This document shows, piece by piece, positions 1 through 8,059 of a stretch of 64,000 nt of DNA; the first letter of the stretch is position 1; each line of letters starts with the position of its first letter. The translations under genes and the position numbers were made by a program. Location of the stretch: positions 682,001-746,000 of the forward strand of contig JAFKLS010000016.1 of NCBI GenBank assembly GCA_017304675.1, in the 5' to 3' direction. This DNA comes from Sphingobacteriia bacterium (GTDB taxonomy: Bacteria; Bacteroidota; Bacteroidia; Chitinophagales; Chitinophagaceae). The notes under the pieces are model-generated. The model was given only the letters and a program-made list of their open reading frames with translations, had not been told where the DNA came from and made no database searches.

Positions 1-1
1 A

Positions 2-85
2 ACCATAATAGATATGTTCTTTATCCCTTTTCTGGATAAAACATTGCACGATTACGTGAGTAAAACAGAAGTAGTTGAGGTGTGA
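2..85 (+). CDS. C-terminal end of an unidentified protein (cut by window start)
   Basis: An open frame enters from the left edge and ends at a TGA at 83-85. The last residues read DMFFIPFLDKTLHDYV followed by SKTEVVEV. It is too short to assign to a family. It is called only because the frame is open from the edge and its composition is protein-like; it could be chance. The next 75 bases are AT-rich repeat-like sequence (forms of AATTCATAACTCATAAT) before the end of the acetyltransferase gene on the other strand. Confidence 0.35.
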   Translation, partial: TIIDMFFIPFLDKTLHDYVSKTEVVEV

Positions 86-159
86 TAAATGTTGAATGAT
101 AAATTATGAATTTACTTGTATGAACTCATCACTCAGTTCTCTCATTCCTAATTCATAAC

Positions 160-621
160 TCATAATCCGGAAAGACTGCCAAAGCTTTTTCTCATTAAAA
201 TTTCGTCAAACCCATTCACAATAAAATCTTTTAAAATACCCACTTCTTCATAACCTAATCTTTTATATAGTTTTTGCGCCTGGTGGTTGAAAAGGGAAAC
301 ACAAATAAAAATATTGGGGGAAGTTCTCAGAATTTTCTCTTCTGCAAAACCAATAAGCTGGGAGCCTATGCCTTTGTCTCTTGCATTCTCGGCTACAGCC
401 ACGGTTTGAATATAACCTTTAAATGTGCCTTGCATTTGTAAGATGATAAATCCTAACAGTACTCCTTTTTCTTTTGCCACAAACACTTCTCTGAAATTAC
501 CCTCAAAAGCCTGCAAACACTGCTCATAATTGCGTTTTAACGTAATCCAGGGATCGGTATTTGCCATGATGGCTGCACATTCTTTAAAATCATTAGTATT
601 TGTAGACTGTGTTATTTCCAT
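160..621 (-). CDS. GNAT family N-acetyltransferase
   Basis: A 153-residue protein with the acetyl-CoA binding loop of the GNAT fold: VAENARDKGIGSQLIGFAEE contains the R-x-x-G-x-G pyrophosphate loop at about residues 81-86, followed by the helix that packs on CoA. The C-terminal LYKRLGYEEVG is the usual last strand-helix region of the family. It should transfer an acetyl group from acetyl-CoA to an amine, in the cytoplasm; the substrate cannot be read from sequence. The ATG at 619-621 is the natural start. The gene stands alone, divergent from the Hsp70 gene, with about 115 bases between the two starts. Confidence 0.8.
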   Translation of the reverse strand: MEITQSTNTNDFKECAAIMANTDPWITLKRNYEQCLQAFEGNFREVFVAKEKGVLLGFIILQMQGTFKGYIQTVAVAENARDKGIGSQLIGFAEEKILRTSPNIFICVSLFNHQAQKLYKRLGYEEVGILKDFIVNGFDEILMRKSFGSLSGL

Positions 622-691
622 GATTAAAAGTATTTAAATCTGCCTTAATGGCTAATTTCCTCTTTCGCAATTCATATAAAATTCAATTATC

Positions 692-699
692 TATTTTTG
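692..699 (+). promoter_or_regulatory. Candidate -7 box for the HscA-like gene
   Basis: TATTTTTG matches the Bacteroidota -7 consensus TAnnTTTG and lies 38 bases before the GTG start at 738. A convincing -33 TTTG is not seen at the usual spacing (TTTCG at 663-667 is somewhat far). Confidence 0.4.
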
Positions 700-737
700 C
701 TGTCTTTAATTTTTCATTTTAATATCTTATTTCAAAC

Positions 738-2594
738 GTGGCAAAGATTGGCATTAACATAGCAACAGGAAGTTTACAACAATCTGAAATGATTGTGGGA
801 ATTGATCTTGGAACTACCAATAGTCTTGTAGCAATTATTCATCCTGAATCTAAAAAACCGATAGCCCTAAAAGAACACGATAGTAGCAGCCTCGTGCCCA
901 GCGTGGTACATTTTGATGCTTTGGAAAATGCTATTGTTGGAGAGCTGGCCAAAACTTTTTTGGAAACAGACCCTGCCAATACTATTTTCTCTGCTAAACG
1001 ATTAATGGGTAAGAGTTATAACGATATTAAACAAAACGCTTCCTTTTTCACTTATAAAGTAATTGATAATAACGATGATAGTTTGGTGAAAGTACAGGTG
1101 GGGCAACAGTTCTATTCTCCAATAGACCTGTCTTCTTTTATTCTGAAAGAATTGAAATCAAGAGCTGAACACATTTTAAAAACGCCGGTAACCAAAGCTG
1201 TTATTACCGTGCCCGCTTATTTTAATGATGCCCAGCGGCAGGCAACAAGAGATGCCGGAAAACTTGCCGGTTTGGATGTATTACGTATTGTGAATGAACC
1301 AACCGCCGCAGCCCTGGCTTATGGCCTCGGCTTGGAAAAAGATGCAGATAAAACCATTGCCGTATACGATTTGGGAGGAGGAACTTTTGATATTTCTATT
1401 CTGAAAATAACCAATGGCATTTTTGAAGTGCTGAGTACAAATGGCGACACATACCTGGGTGGGGATGATTTTGACAGGGCTATTGTAAAATATTGGATGA
1501 ACGAAATTGGCATGGCCGATACCGACTTGCAAGCAAGCAAAGAATTGTCGCAAGGCTTAAGGCTGCGGGCAGAAGAAGCAAAAAAACACCTGAGTATCCA
1601 TGATGTGTTTTCTGTTGATTTTAACGGAGATAAACTTTCTATTACAAAAAACACTTTCGAAGAGCTTATTCAGCCCTTTATTGAAAAAACACTTAAATGC
1701 TGCGTCAACGCCTTACAAGATGCAGGACTGAAAGCAACGGATATAGAAACAGTAGTAATGGTAGGTGGTAGTACAAGGGTACCTGCAGTAAAGAATGCAG
1801 TGAGCAGTTTGTTCAATCAACCGGTGCATGACGAAGTAAACCCGGATGAGGTTGTGGCTTTAGGAGCAGCTGTGCAGGCAGATATTTTGGCAGGTAACAA
1901 TAAAGAATTTTTATTGCTAGATATAACACCATTAAGCCTTGGCATTGAAACAATGGGTGGATTAATGGATGTATTGATTCCCAGGAACTCAAAAATACCC
2001 ACTAAAGTGGGAAGGCAATATACTACTCAAAAAGATGGGCAGAGCGGTATGCGCATTGCTGTATACCAGGGAGAACGTGATCTTGTAAAAGATAACCGAA
2101 AACTGGCAGAATTTAACTTAAGCGGTATTCCGGGTATGCCTGCCGGGCTACCCAAAGTAGAAGTGAGTTTTTTAATTAATGCCGATGGCATTCTTATGGT
2201 AACAGCGAAAGAATTGAGAAGCGGGATAGAACAGAGTATTGAAGTAAAACCACAATACGGGTTAACAGATGCAGAAGTAGAAAGAATGTTGCTGGAAAGT
2301 ATTACCCATGCCAAAGATGACATTGCTATCAGGGCATTGGTAGAAGCAAGAACCGAAGGAGAACAGATCCTGGATGTAACTGAAAAATTTCTTGTAAAGA
2401 ATGGTTCTTTGGTAACAAAAGAAGAAATGATGGCCACCGCACAAGCCATGCAGGCTTTACAGCTGGCATTAACCATGGATAATAAAAATCTTATTCAAAC
2501 TAAAATAGAAGAACTAAACGAAATTACCCGCCCTTTTGCAGAACGTGCTATGGATGCTGCGGTAGGCGAGGCATTAAAAGGGAAAAATATTTAG
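738..2594 (+). CDS. hscA: Hsp70-family chaperone, HscA-like
   Basis: A 618-residue Hsp70. The actin-like ATPase half carries [13 protein letters not shown] near residue 20 (phosphate 1 loop), [33 protein letters not shown] and [13 protein letters not shown]. The substrate-binding half starts near residue 395 with [17 protein letters not shown]. It is shorter than DnaK (about 638) and lacks DnaK's acidic EEVD-like tail region, as expected for HscA, which helps transfer Fe-S clusters from the scaffold IscU. The start is a GTG; the N-terminal INIATGSLQ agrees with what I remember of Bacteroidota HscA proteins, so I keep it over the ATG at 789. No isc or hscB gene is visible nearby, so the Fe-S role rests on family resemblance. 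It converges on ribE with overlapping stop codons. Confidence 0.8.
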   Translation: MAKIGINIATGSLQQSEMIVGIDLGTTNSLVAIIHPESKKPIALKEHDSSSLVPSVVHFDALENAIVGELAKTFLETDPANTIFSAKRLMGKSYNDIKQNASFFTYKVIDNNDDSLVKVQVGQQFYSPIDLSSFILKELKSRAEHILKTPVTKAVITVPAYFNDAQRQATRDAGKLAGLDVLRIVNEPTAAALAYGLGLEKDADKTIAVYDLGGGTFDISILKITNGIFEVLSTNGDTYLGGDDFDRAIVKYWMNEIGMADTDLQASKELSQGLRLRAEEAKKHLSIHDVFSVDFNGDKLSITKNTFEELIQPFIEKTLKCCVNALQDAGLKATDIETVVMVGGSTRVPAVKNAVSSLFNQPVHDEVNPDEVVALGAAVQADILAGNNKEFLLLDITPLSLGIETMGGLMDVLIPRNSKIPTKVGRQYTTQKDGQSGMRIAVYQGERDLVKDNRKLAEFNLSGIPGMPAGLPKVEVSFLINADGILMVTAKELRSGIEQSIEVKPQYGLTDAEVERMLLESITHAKDDIAIRALVEARTEGEQILDVTEKFLVKNGSLVTKEEMMATAQAMQALQLALTMDNKNLIQTKIEELNEITRPFAERAMDAAVGEALKGKNI

Positions 2595-3184
2595 CTGCTT
2601 TTTAATTCCTGTATTCTGGCAATATATTTACCCACAACATCGAATTCTATATTAACCATTGATCCTGGGTTTACCGTGCGAATATTGGTATGCTCAAAAG
2701 TGTAAGGTATAACAGCTATGGTAAATCTGTCTTTCGAAACATTAAAACAGGTTAAGCTGATTCCGTTTACACAAACAGAACCTTTTTCAATTACCAATGA
2801 AGCAAATTCCCCGGGAAATTGAAAAACAAACTCCCAACTTCCATTCAATACTTTTTTTTCTATACAAATAGCAGTACAATCTACATGCCCTTGTACAATA
2901 TGGCCATCTAATCGTCCATTTATAAGCATACACCTTTCCAAATTAATGGCGTCACCTGGTTGTAGCAGGCCCAAATTGGTTTTTTTTAGTGTTTCTTCAA
3001 TTGCCGTTACGGTATGGGTATTCTGCTGAATACTTTCTACTGTAAGGCAAACTCCGTTGTGGGAGAGACTTTGATCTATTTTAAGCGATGTTCCGATAGT
3101 AGATTGAATGGTAAATGTTTTATTGCTGCCATTTTCCGTAATATGTGTGCAAACGCCCTGTGTTTCAATAATGCCTGTGAACAT
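2591..3184 (-). CDS. ribE: Riboflavin synthase alpha chain
   Basis: A 197-residue protein made of two similar lumazine-binding halves. The first begins [10 protein letters not shown], the hallmark N-terminus; the second begins near residue 98 with [19 protein letters not shown] and GISLTCFNV are the matching strand motifs of the two halves. It converts two 6,7-dimethyl-8-ribityllumazine molecules into riboflavin in the cytoplasm. The open frame continues upstream to 3265, but the start is placed at the ATG at 3182-3184 because all family members begin with this MFTGIIE motif. The stop codon overlaps the hscA stop. No FMN riboswitch is seen upstream. Confidence 0.92.
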   Translation of the reverse strand: MFTGIIETQGVCTHITENGSNKTFTIQSTIGTSLKIDQSLSHNGVCLTVESIQQNTHTVTAIEETLKKTNLGLLQPGDAINLERCMLINGRLDGHIVQGHVDCTAICIEKKVLNGSWEFVFQFPGEFASLVIEKGSVCVNGISLTCFNVSKDRFTIAVIPYTFEHTNIRTVNPGSMVNIEFDVVGKYIARIQELKSS

Positions 3185-3225
3185 GGGGCAAATTTGCAAT
3201 TGTTTTTTTAGTTTTTTATATTTCA

Positions 3226-3257
3226 TTTTGAAATTTTCTTTAACTATCCTATTTTTG
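3226..3257 (+). promoter_or_regulatory. Promoter of rpsU
   Basis: TTTTG at 3226-3230 and TATTTTTG at 3250-3257, separated by 19 bases, match the Bacteroidota sigma-ABfr pattern (TTTG at -33, TAnnTTTG at -7). The rpsU start codon follows 35 bases after the -7 box. Confidence 0.6.
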
Positions 3258-3274
3258 CACCCCATTTAATCATT

Positions 3275-3283
3275 AAAGGAGGT
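3275..3283 (+). promoter_or_regulatory. Unusually strong Shine-Dalgarno of rpsU
   Basis: AAAGGAGGT lies 9 bases before the ATG at 3293. Nearly all other starts in this window lack such a sequence, as is normal for Bacteroidota. This site probably matters for regulation of S21 (see findings). Confidence 0.8.
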
Positions 3284-3292
3284 ATAAAAGTT

Positions 3293-3490
3293 ATGCTTAT
3301 CATTGATTCAAAAGATTGCGAAAACATCGACAAAGCGCTGAAAAAGTATAAGAAGAAGTTCGAGAAAAGCAAGGTATTGCTACAATTAAGGGAACGTCAA
3401 ACTTACACTAAGCCTTCAGTTAAGCGTCGTGGAGAAGTTTTAAAGGCAATCTACAAGCAACAATTGGCAAGTGGAAAAATAGAGGGGTAA
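3293..3490 (+). CDS. rpsU: Small ribosomal subunit protein bS21
   Basis: A 65-residue, very basic protein with the S21 fold: N-terminal MLIIDSKDCENIDKALKKYK, the KKKFEKSKVLLQLRERQTY helix, then a basic tail with KPSVKRRGEVLKA. Length and motif order match bS21 exactly. In Bacteroidota ribosomes bS21, with bS6 and bS18, sequesters the anti-Shine-Dalgarno end of 16S rRNA. The gene has its own promoter, a strong Shine-Dalgarno, and a terminator just after the stop. It is therefore a single-gene unit. Confidence 0.95.
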   Translation: MLIIDSKDCENIDKALKKYKKKFEKSKVLLQLRERQTYTKPSVKRRGEVLKAIYKQQLASGKIEG

Positions 3491-3518
3491 GCAGCATTTA
3501 TACCCATTATTATATTTA

Positions 3519-3552
3519 AGTAGCCTGAGGTTTAACTTTAGGCTACTTTTTT
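3519..3552 (+). terminator. Terminator of rpsU
   Basis: AGTAGCCT (3519-3526) pairs with AGGCTACT (3540-3547), followed by a run of T to 3551. The T run ends directly at the ATG of the Xer recombinase gene (3553). Confidence 0.85.
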
Positions 3553-4455
3553 ATGCGCTCTAATGAAACATACCCGCTTTTAGGTAAATTTTTAAATTAC
3601 CTGCAGTTTGAGCGCCGGTATTCCCAGCATACACTCATATCGTATGAAACAGATTTAGAGCAATTCTTCAATTTCTTAATGGCGCAATTCGATGCTCCTG
3701 ATGTACAAGCAATTAGTTCTGCAATGATCAGAAGCTGGCTGGCTGATCTAAAATCGAAAGACCTTTCTGCAAAATCCATCAACAGAAAAATATCGGCATT
3801 GAAGTCTTTTTTTAAATACCAGGTTAAAACGGGGGCATTGCAAAAAACACCAATGACCGTGATTGTTTCGCCTAAAACGAACAAAAGGCTGCCTTCTTTC
3901 GTGGAAGAAAAGCATATAGGGTTATTATTAAACGATGTTGAGTTTTCTGATGACTGGAGCGGAAAAACACAAAAACTTGCCTTGCAGGTATTTTATGCAA
4001 CCGGCATGCGTTTAAGTGAGTTGATTGGGTTAAAGGAAAACCAGGTTGATGAAGCCAATTTGCATATTAAAGTGTTAGGAAAGGGGAATAAGGAACGTAT
4101 TATTCCTGTACCTATAGAGCTGGTGCAGGCAATAAAAAATTACCTTCGGGAAAAGAAAGAACAAATTACCGCAACCTGTGGCAACGTGTTTGTTACAGAG
4201 AAAGGAGCGCCGCTTAAGCCCCGTTATGTATATGCTTTTGTAAAACAAAAATTATCCGCAGTAACTACTGTGCAAAAGAAAAGCCCGCATGTGCTCAGGC
4301 ATAGCTTTGCCACACATTTAATGAATAACGGAGCCGATTTAAATGCTGTGAAAGAATTACTTGGGCATAGCAGCCTGGCAGCAACACAAGTGTATACACA
4401 TAACTCAATAGAAAAACTTAAAGAAGTATTTAAGAAAGCACACCCTAAAGCATAA
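3553..4455 (+). CDS. xerD: Tyrosine recombinase of the XerC/XerD family
   Basis: A 300-residue tyrosine recombinase. Residues 1-95 form the SAM-like core-binding domain (FLNYLQFERRYSQHTLISYE). The catalytic domain shows all active-site residues: Arg in ATGMRLSELIGL, Lys in GKGNKERIIP, His and Arg in HVLRHSFATHL, His in LLGHSSLAATQ and the Tyr nucleophile in QVYTH. Length and lack of extra domains fit the chromosome-dimer resolvase that acts at dif with FtsK, rather than a phage integrase. XerC and XerD cannot be told apart safely here. The ATG sits at the end of the rpsU terminator T run, which leaves no room for its own promoter, so it is probably expressed by read-through. Confidence 0.85.
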   Translation: MRSNETYPLLGKFLNYLQFERRYSQHTLISYETDLEQFFNFLMAQFDAPDVQAISSAMIRSWLADLKSKDLSAKSINRKISALKSFFKYQVKTGALQKTPMTVIVSPKTNKRLPSFVEEKHIGLLLNDVEFSDDWSGKTQKLALQVFYATGMRLSELIGLKENQVDEANLHIKVLGKGNKERIIPVPIELVQAIKNYLREKKEQITATCGNVFVTEKGAPLKPRYVYAFVKQKLSAVTTVQKKSPHVLRHSFATHLMNNGADLNAVKELLGHSSLAATQVYTHNSIEKLKEVFKKAHPKA

Positions 4456-4592
4456 AATTTTCTAAAAAAATGAGCTAATTATTTTCTTTTCATTGCCTAA
4501 TTATTTAAATTTATATCCCTGCTTAAGTTGAAAAACAGGTAAAAGTTCTTTTAAATATTTTTATTGTTTCACTTTTAAAAACGTGAGTTGCT

Positions 4593-4892
4593 ATGAACGT
4601 ACAAATTCAAACAGTGCACTTTAATGCGGATTTAAAATTGGTAGATTATGTAACCCGCAAAGTTGAAAAGTTAAACACCTTTCACGATCGGATCATCAAG
4701 GTGGATGTTTTCCTCAAATTAGACAATGTGGTACACACGATTAAAGATAAAATTGTTGAAATAAGGGTACATGTTCCAAAGCATGAGTTTTTTGTAAAGG
4801 CCTCTTCCAAATCATTCGAAGAATCTTTTGATACAGCAATGGAATCAATTGTTTCTCAAATAAAACGAAAAAAAGAAAAATTAGCAGCTTAA
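4593..4892 (+). CDS. hpf: Ribosome hibernation promoting factor (HPF/RaiA family)
   Basis: A 99-residue protein of the short S30AE type. It starts MNVQIQTVHFNADLKLVDYV, typical of the first beta strand and helix, and contains VFLKLDN and KIVEIRVHVPKHEFFVKASS in the second half. It binds between the mRNA and tRNA tunnels of the 30S subunit and inactivates ribosomes in slow growth. It lacks the C-terminal dimerisation domain of long HPF. The gene stands alone after xerD with 137 bases in between and ends at a strong terminator. Confidence 0.88.
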   Translation: MNVQIQTVHFNADLKLVDYVTRKVEKLNTFHDRIIKVDVFLKLDNVVHTIKDKIVEIRVHVPKHEFFVKASSKSFEESFDTAMESIVSQIKRKKEKLAA

Positions 4893-4899
4893 TTACCAA

Positions 4900-4928
4900 A
4901 GTCTCGCCATTACAGCGAGACTTTTTTA
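4900..4928 (+). terminator. Terminator of hpf
   Basis: AGTCTCGC, a 7-base loop (CATTACA) and GCGAGACT are followed by six T. This is a strong intrinsic terminator 8 bases after the stop codon. Confidence 0.9.
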
Positions 4929-5219
4929 TTTACTTCCCTTAAGGCATATGTTGTTGAAAGCCTTATGTTTATTGGCTTTTAATATATTCCAAATAAAGTA
5001 TTCCCATGCCGTTGAAAATCTTTTCAAAAATTTCTTTTAAAGAATTTTGTTGAAATCAGTTTTCCATTACCTTTGCCATCCCGAAAAAATAAAGTAGTTC
5101 TTTCAGGTAATTTTAAAAGAATAAAAACTAATAGGTTCTTTCTGCAAAAAGTCATTCTTTTGCATGCTTTCAAGAAAGAAAATAAATAAGAGTGTTTGTT
5201 CTTTAAATGAAGAAAACAG
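4929..5219. other. Intergenic region with the tRNA operon promoter
   Basis: No gene is seen between the hpf terminator and the first tRNA. The part up to about 5040 is AT-rich without clear structure; a promoter (separate entry) lies at 5045-5075, leaving a leader of about 140 bases before the first tRNA. Confidence 0.6.
5045..5075 (+). promoter_or_regulatory. Promoter of the tRNA-tuf operon
   Basis: TTTTG at 5045-5049 and TACCTTTG at 5068-5075, 18 bases apart, are close to the consensus -33 and -7 elements of Bacteroidota. It is the best promoter match upstream of the four tRNAs. Confidence 0.65.
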
Positions 5220-5292
5220 GCCACTTTAGCTCAGCTGGTAGAGCAGCTGATTTGTAATCAGCAGGTCGTTGGTTCGAGTCCGACAAGTGGCT
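5220..5292 (+). tRNA. tRNA-Thr (TGT)
   Basis: GCCACTT at the 5' end pairs with AAGTGGC at 5285-5291, with discriminator T. The anticodon loop TTTGTAA gives anticodon TGT. D-loop (TAGCTCAGCTGGTAGAGC) and T-loop (GGTTCGAGTCC) are standard. The 3' CCA is not encoded. Confidence 0.97.
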
Positions 5293-5329
5293 CACTGATT
5301 TTCGTTTTGAAATAAAAATCAAAACAATA

Positions 5330-5412
5330 GGGCAGTTTCCAGAGCGGCCAAATGGGGCGGACTGTAAATCCGCTGTCTTTCGACTTCGGTGGTTCGAATC
5401 CACCACTGCCCA
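5330..5412 (+). tRNA. tRNA-Tyr (GTA)
   Basis: Acceptor GGGCAGT pairs with ACTGCCC at 5405-5411; discriminator A. The anticodon loop contains CTGTAAA, anticodon GTA. A long variable arm (class II tRNA) accounts for the 83-base length. CCA is not encoded. Confidence 0.96.
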
Positions 5413-5457
5413 CGGTTCTTTGAATTTTAAATTTGAGACTCAAATTTGAAATTTTTT

Positions 5458-5530
5458 GCGGGAGTAGCTCATTTGGTAGAGCGATAGCCTTCCAAGCTAT
5501 AGGTGGCGAGTTCGAGCCTCGTCTCCCGCT
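5458..5530 (+). tRNA. tRNA-Gly (TCC)
   Basis: Acceptor GCGGGAG pairs with CTCCCGC at 5523-5529; discriminator T. The anticodon loop CTTCCAA gives TCC. CCA is not encoded. Confidence 0.97.
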
Positions 5531-5618
5531 CTTTTAAGTTTGTAGTTTAGCGTTTGGGGTTCGTGGTATTATCAGCCGCAACTGCAAACGGGCAACTGAT
5601 AACTACTAACTGAGTAAT

Positions 5619-5690
<72 letters not shown>

Positions 5691-5700
5691 CAGGAAGTTT

Positions 5701-5738
5701 AAACTATGGTCTATGGACAATGCTCTATGGACTGAATT
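5701..5738. repeat. ATGGACAATGG-type intergenic repeat
   Basis: The stretch between tRNA-Thr and tuf contains CTATGGTCTATGGACAATG and CTCTATGGAC. The same word family occurs inside ubiD at about 11336-11362. It is a short repeat common in intergenic DNA of Bacteroidota, by memory rather than by search. Confidence 0.5.
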
Positions 5739-5763
5739 ATAAAAACAACAAAAACAAATAAAG

Positions 5764-6951
5764 ATGTCTAAAGAGACCTTTAAGAGGGAGAAACCTCACG
5801 TAAACGTTGGTACCATTGGCCACGTTGACCATGGTAAAACAACATTAACAGCCGCTATAACCACAATTCTTTCACAAAGAGGTTTGGCACAAGCTAAAAA
5901 ATACGATGAGATTGATGGTGCACCTGAAGAAAAAGAACGTGGTATCACTATCAATACAGCTCACGTAGAATACCAAACTGCAAATCGTCACTATGCGCAC
6001 GTTGACTGTCCTGGTCACGCTGACTATGTGAAAAATATGATTACCGGTGCCGCTCAGATGGATGGCGCCATTCTTGTAGTTGCAGCTACAGATGGTCCTA
6101 TGCCTCAAACAAAAGAACACATCTTATTGGCTCGCCAGGTAGGTGTTCCCCGTATTGTTGTTTTCATGAATAAAGTAGACTTAGTTGACGATCCTGAATT
6201 GTTAGATTTAGTGGAAATGGAAGTTCGTGAATTATTATCTTCATACGGTTTTGATGGTGATAACACTCCAATCATCAAAGGTTCTGCTACAGGAGCTTTG
6301 GCTGGTGAAGAAAAATGGGTAAAATGTATTGATGAGTTAATGGAAGCAGTAGATACTTACATTCCTTTACCTCCTCGCCCGGTAGATCAACCATTCCTGA
6401 TGTCTGTTGAAGACGTATTCTCTATCACTGGTCGTGGTACTGTTGCTACAGGCCGTATTGAAAGAGGTCGCGTTAAAGTGGGTGAAGCTGTAGAAATCGT
6501 TGGTTTAATGGATGCCCCTCTTAACTCAACTGTAACAGGCGTTGAGATGTTCAAAAAATTATTGGATCAAGGTGAAGCTGGAGATAACGCTGGTTTATTA
6601 TTACGTGGTATTGAGAAAAAAGATATCCGTCGTGGTATGGTTATCGTTGCTCCTAAATCTATCACTCCACATACAGAATTTAAAGGTGAGGTGTACGTAT
6701 TAAGCAAAGAAGAAGGTGGTCGTCACACTCCATTCTTCAACAAATACCGCCCTCAATTCTATTTCCGTACTACAGACGTAACTGGTGAAGTTACTTTACC
6801 TGAAGGTACTGAAATGGTGATGCCTGGCGATAACATCAACTTAACTGTTAAATTGATTGCCCCAATTGCGATGGAAAAAGGTTTGAAATTCGCGATTCGT
6901 GAAGGTGGTCGTACAGTAGGTGCTGGTCAGGTTACTGATATCTTAAAATAA
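5764..6951 (+). CDS. tuf: Elongation factor Tu
   Basis: A 395-residue EF-Tu. The G domain shows [10 protein letters not shown] (P-loop, residues 19-28), [12 protein letters not shown] (switch II), and NKVDLVDD (base recognition). The second and third beta-barrel domains follow, ending in [15 protein letters not shown]. It delivers aminoacyl-tRNA to the ribosome with GTP. It lies directly behind four tRNAs and before tRNA-Trp-secE-nusG, the conserved Bacteroidota order. Codon use is strongly biased towards a few codons, as expected of a highly expressed gene. Confidence 0.98.
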   Translation: MSKETFKREKPHVNVGTIGHVDHGKTTLTAAITTILSQRGLAQAKKYDEIDGAPEEKERGITINTAHVEYQTANRHYAHVDCPGHADYVKNMITGAAQMDGAILVVAATDGPMPQTKEHILLARQVGVPRIVVFMNKVDLVDDPELLDLVEMEVRELLSSYGFDGDNTPIIKGSATGALAGEEKWVKCIDELMEAVDTYIPLPPRPVDQPFLMSVEDVFSITGRGTVATGRIERGRVKVGEAVEIVGLMDAPLNSTVTGVEMFKKLLDQGEAGDNAGLLLRGIEKKDIRRGMVIVAPKSITPHTEFKGEVYVLSKEEGGRHTPFFNKYRPQFYFRTTDVTGEVTLPEGTEMVMPGDNINLTVKLIAPIAMEKGLKFAIREGGRTVGAGQVTDILK

Positions 6952-6971
6952 GCTTTGAGCGAAAGCTTTTA
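6950..6971 (+). terminator. Possible weak terminator after tuf
   Basis: AAGCTTT, a 5-base loop and AAAGCTTTT start within the last codons of tuf. The T run is short, so termination may be partial. It is followed by a separate promoter for tRNA-Trp. Confidence 0.4.
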
Positions 6972-6992
6972 GCTTTAAGCAAATGTTTTACC

Positions 6993-7000
6993 TACATTTG
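6993..7000 (+). promoter_or_regulatory. -7 box of the tRNA-Trp-secE-nusG unit
   Basis: TACATTTG fits TAnnTTTG perfectly. A TTTA at 6974-6977 is the nearest -33-like element. Transcription would start near 7007, just before an inverted repeat (7013-7044). Confidence 0.5.
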
Positions 7001-7012
7001 CACACATATTCT

Positions 7013-7044
7013 AAAAGCTGTTCCGGTAAAACGGAATAGCTTTT
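7013..7044 (+). other. Inverted repeat between promoter and tRNA-Trp
   Basis: AAAAGCTGTTCCG (7013-7025) pairs with CGGAATAGCTTTT (7032-7044) around a 6-base loop. It lies between the -7 box at 6993-7000 and tRNA-Trp, so it would form at the very 5' end of the transcript. It resembles a terminator hairpin, but only four T follow. Confidence 0.5.
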
Positions 7045-7052
7045 AGCTTTCT

Positions 7053-7123
7053 ACGGGCATAGTTCAATGGTAGAATAGCGGTCTCCAAAACCGTTGATCA
7101 GGGTTCGAATCCTTGTGCCCGTG
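7053..7123 (+). tRNA. tRNA-Trp (CCA)
   Basis: Acceptor ACGGGCA pairs with TGCCCGT at 7116-7122; discriminator G. The anticodon loop CTCCAAA gives CCA. It lies upstream of secE as in many Bacteroidota and other bacteria. Confidence 0.96.
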
Positions 7124-7210
7124 CCAATTAGGTGATAATGCGTTTTGGGCATAAATGTTTAGATTGTCTTAAGCATTTAAAGTGGCCCGAAACCTTAAAC
7201 AAAAAAGAAG

Positions 7211-7405
7211 ATGAACAAAATCTCTGCCTATTTTAAAGACAGCTATCACGAGTTGGTAGAAAAAGTAAGCTGGCCTACCTGGTTGCAATTGCAGCAAAGC
7301 ACTGTAATTGTATTGGTAGCCACCGCTATTATTACAGCATTGGTTTGGGTAATGGATTTCAGCAGCAACCAGGTACTGAAATTAATCTATTCATTATTTA
7401 AGTAA
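7211..7405 (+). CDS. secE: Preprotein translocase subunit SecE
   Basis: A 64-residue single-span SecE. An amphipathic helix with the conserved ELVEKVSWPTW (residues 14-24) is followed by the transmembrane segment TVIVLVATAIITALVWVMDF (residues 31-50). SecE clamps SecY in the protein-conducting channel of the inner membrane. It lies 8 bases before nusG and after tRNA-Trp, the standard context. Confidence 0.95.
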   Translation: MNKISAYFKDSYHELVEKVSWPTWLQLQQSTVIVLVATAIITALVWVMDFSSNQVLKLIYSLFK

Positions 7406-7413
7406 GTTGTTTT

Positions 7414-7995
7414 ATGTCTGAAGAAGTTGCTCAACAAAAAGAATCTAAATGGTATGTGCTCCGTGTGGTTAGTGGGAAGGAGCGCAGTGTAAAAGAATAT
7501 TTGGATAAAGACATAGCCAGAAGCGGATGGACAGAAATTATTAAGCAGGTATTTCTTCCAATGGAAAAAGTATATAAAGTGCAGAATGGTAAAAAAGTGA
7601 TGCGCGAAAAAAACTATTTCCCGGGTTACGTAATGCTTGAAGTGGCTGATGGAAAATTAACTGATGATATTATTCAGCACATCAGTAATATTTCTAACAT
7701 TATGCACTTTTTAACCGATGGTAAAGGTTCTAAAGGCAATATTATTTCCCTGCGTAAAAGCGAGGTGAATAAAATGTTAGGTAAGGTTGATGAGATGAAT
7801 GATCAGGGTATGACCATGAGCGAACCTTTCATTGTTGGTGAAACAATTAAGATTATTGAAGGGCCATTTAATGACTTTAACGGAGTGATTGAAGAAGTGA
7901 ATGATGAGAAGAAAAAATTGAAAGTAACAGTAAAGATATTTGGTCGTTCTACTCCTGTTGAATTAAATTATATGCAGGTTGAAAAATTAAGCTAA
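7414..7995 (+). CDS. nusG: Transcription termination/antitermination factor NusG
   Basis: A 193-residue NusG. The N-terminal NGN domain runs from KWYVLRVVSGKERSVKEYL to about residue 120, with PMEKVYKVQNGKK and KNYFPGYVMLEV. The C-terminal KOW domain is VGETIKIIEGPFNDFNGVIE (from about residue 138). It binds RNA polymerase beta-prime and couples transcription to Rho or to the ribosome. It normally precedes rplK, rplA, rplJ, rplL, rpoB and rpoC; here a terminator and an unrelated minus-strand gene follow. Confidence 0.97.
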   Translation: MSEEVAQQKESKWYVLRVVSGKERSVKEYLDKDIARSGWTEIIKQVFLPMEKVYKVQNGKKVMREKNYFPGYVMLEVADGKLTDDIIQHISNISNIMHFLTDGKGSKGNIISLRKSEVNKMLGKVDEMNDQGMTMSEPFIVGETIKIIEGPFNDFNGVIEEVNDEKKKLKVTVKIFGRSTPVELNYMQVEKLS

Positions 7996-8023
7996 TACAA
8001 AAGATAAAGATCTTATAAAAATT

Positions 8024-8050
8024 AAAGCTCCCAATTTGGGAGCTTTTTTA
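8024..8050 (+). terminator. Terminator after nusG
   Basis: AAAGCTCCCAA pairs with TTGGGAGCTTT almost without a loop gap, followed by T residues. It closes the secE-nusG unit and shows that the ribosomal protein/rpoBC genes are not simply displaced a few bases downstream. Confidence 0.9.
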
Positions 8051-8059
8051 TTAAGCTAT

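Noticed and set aside
1281..2476. Several minus-strand open frames within the Hsp70 gene
   Set aside because: They are antisense shadows of a clearly coding plus-strand gene and have no family motifs.
2591..3292. FMN riboswitch in front of riboflavin synthase
   Set aside because: The region upstream of the ribE start holds the rpsU promoter on the other strand and no RFN-like conserved stems.
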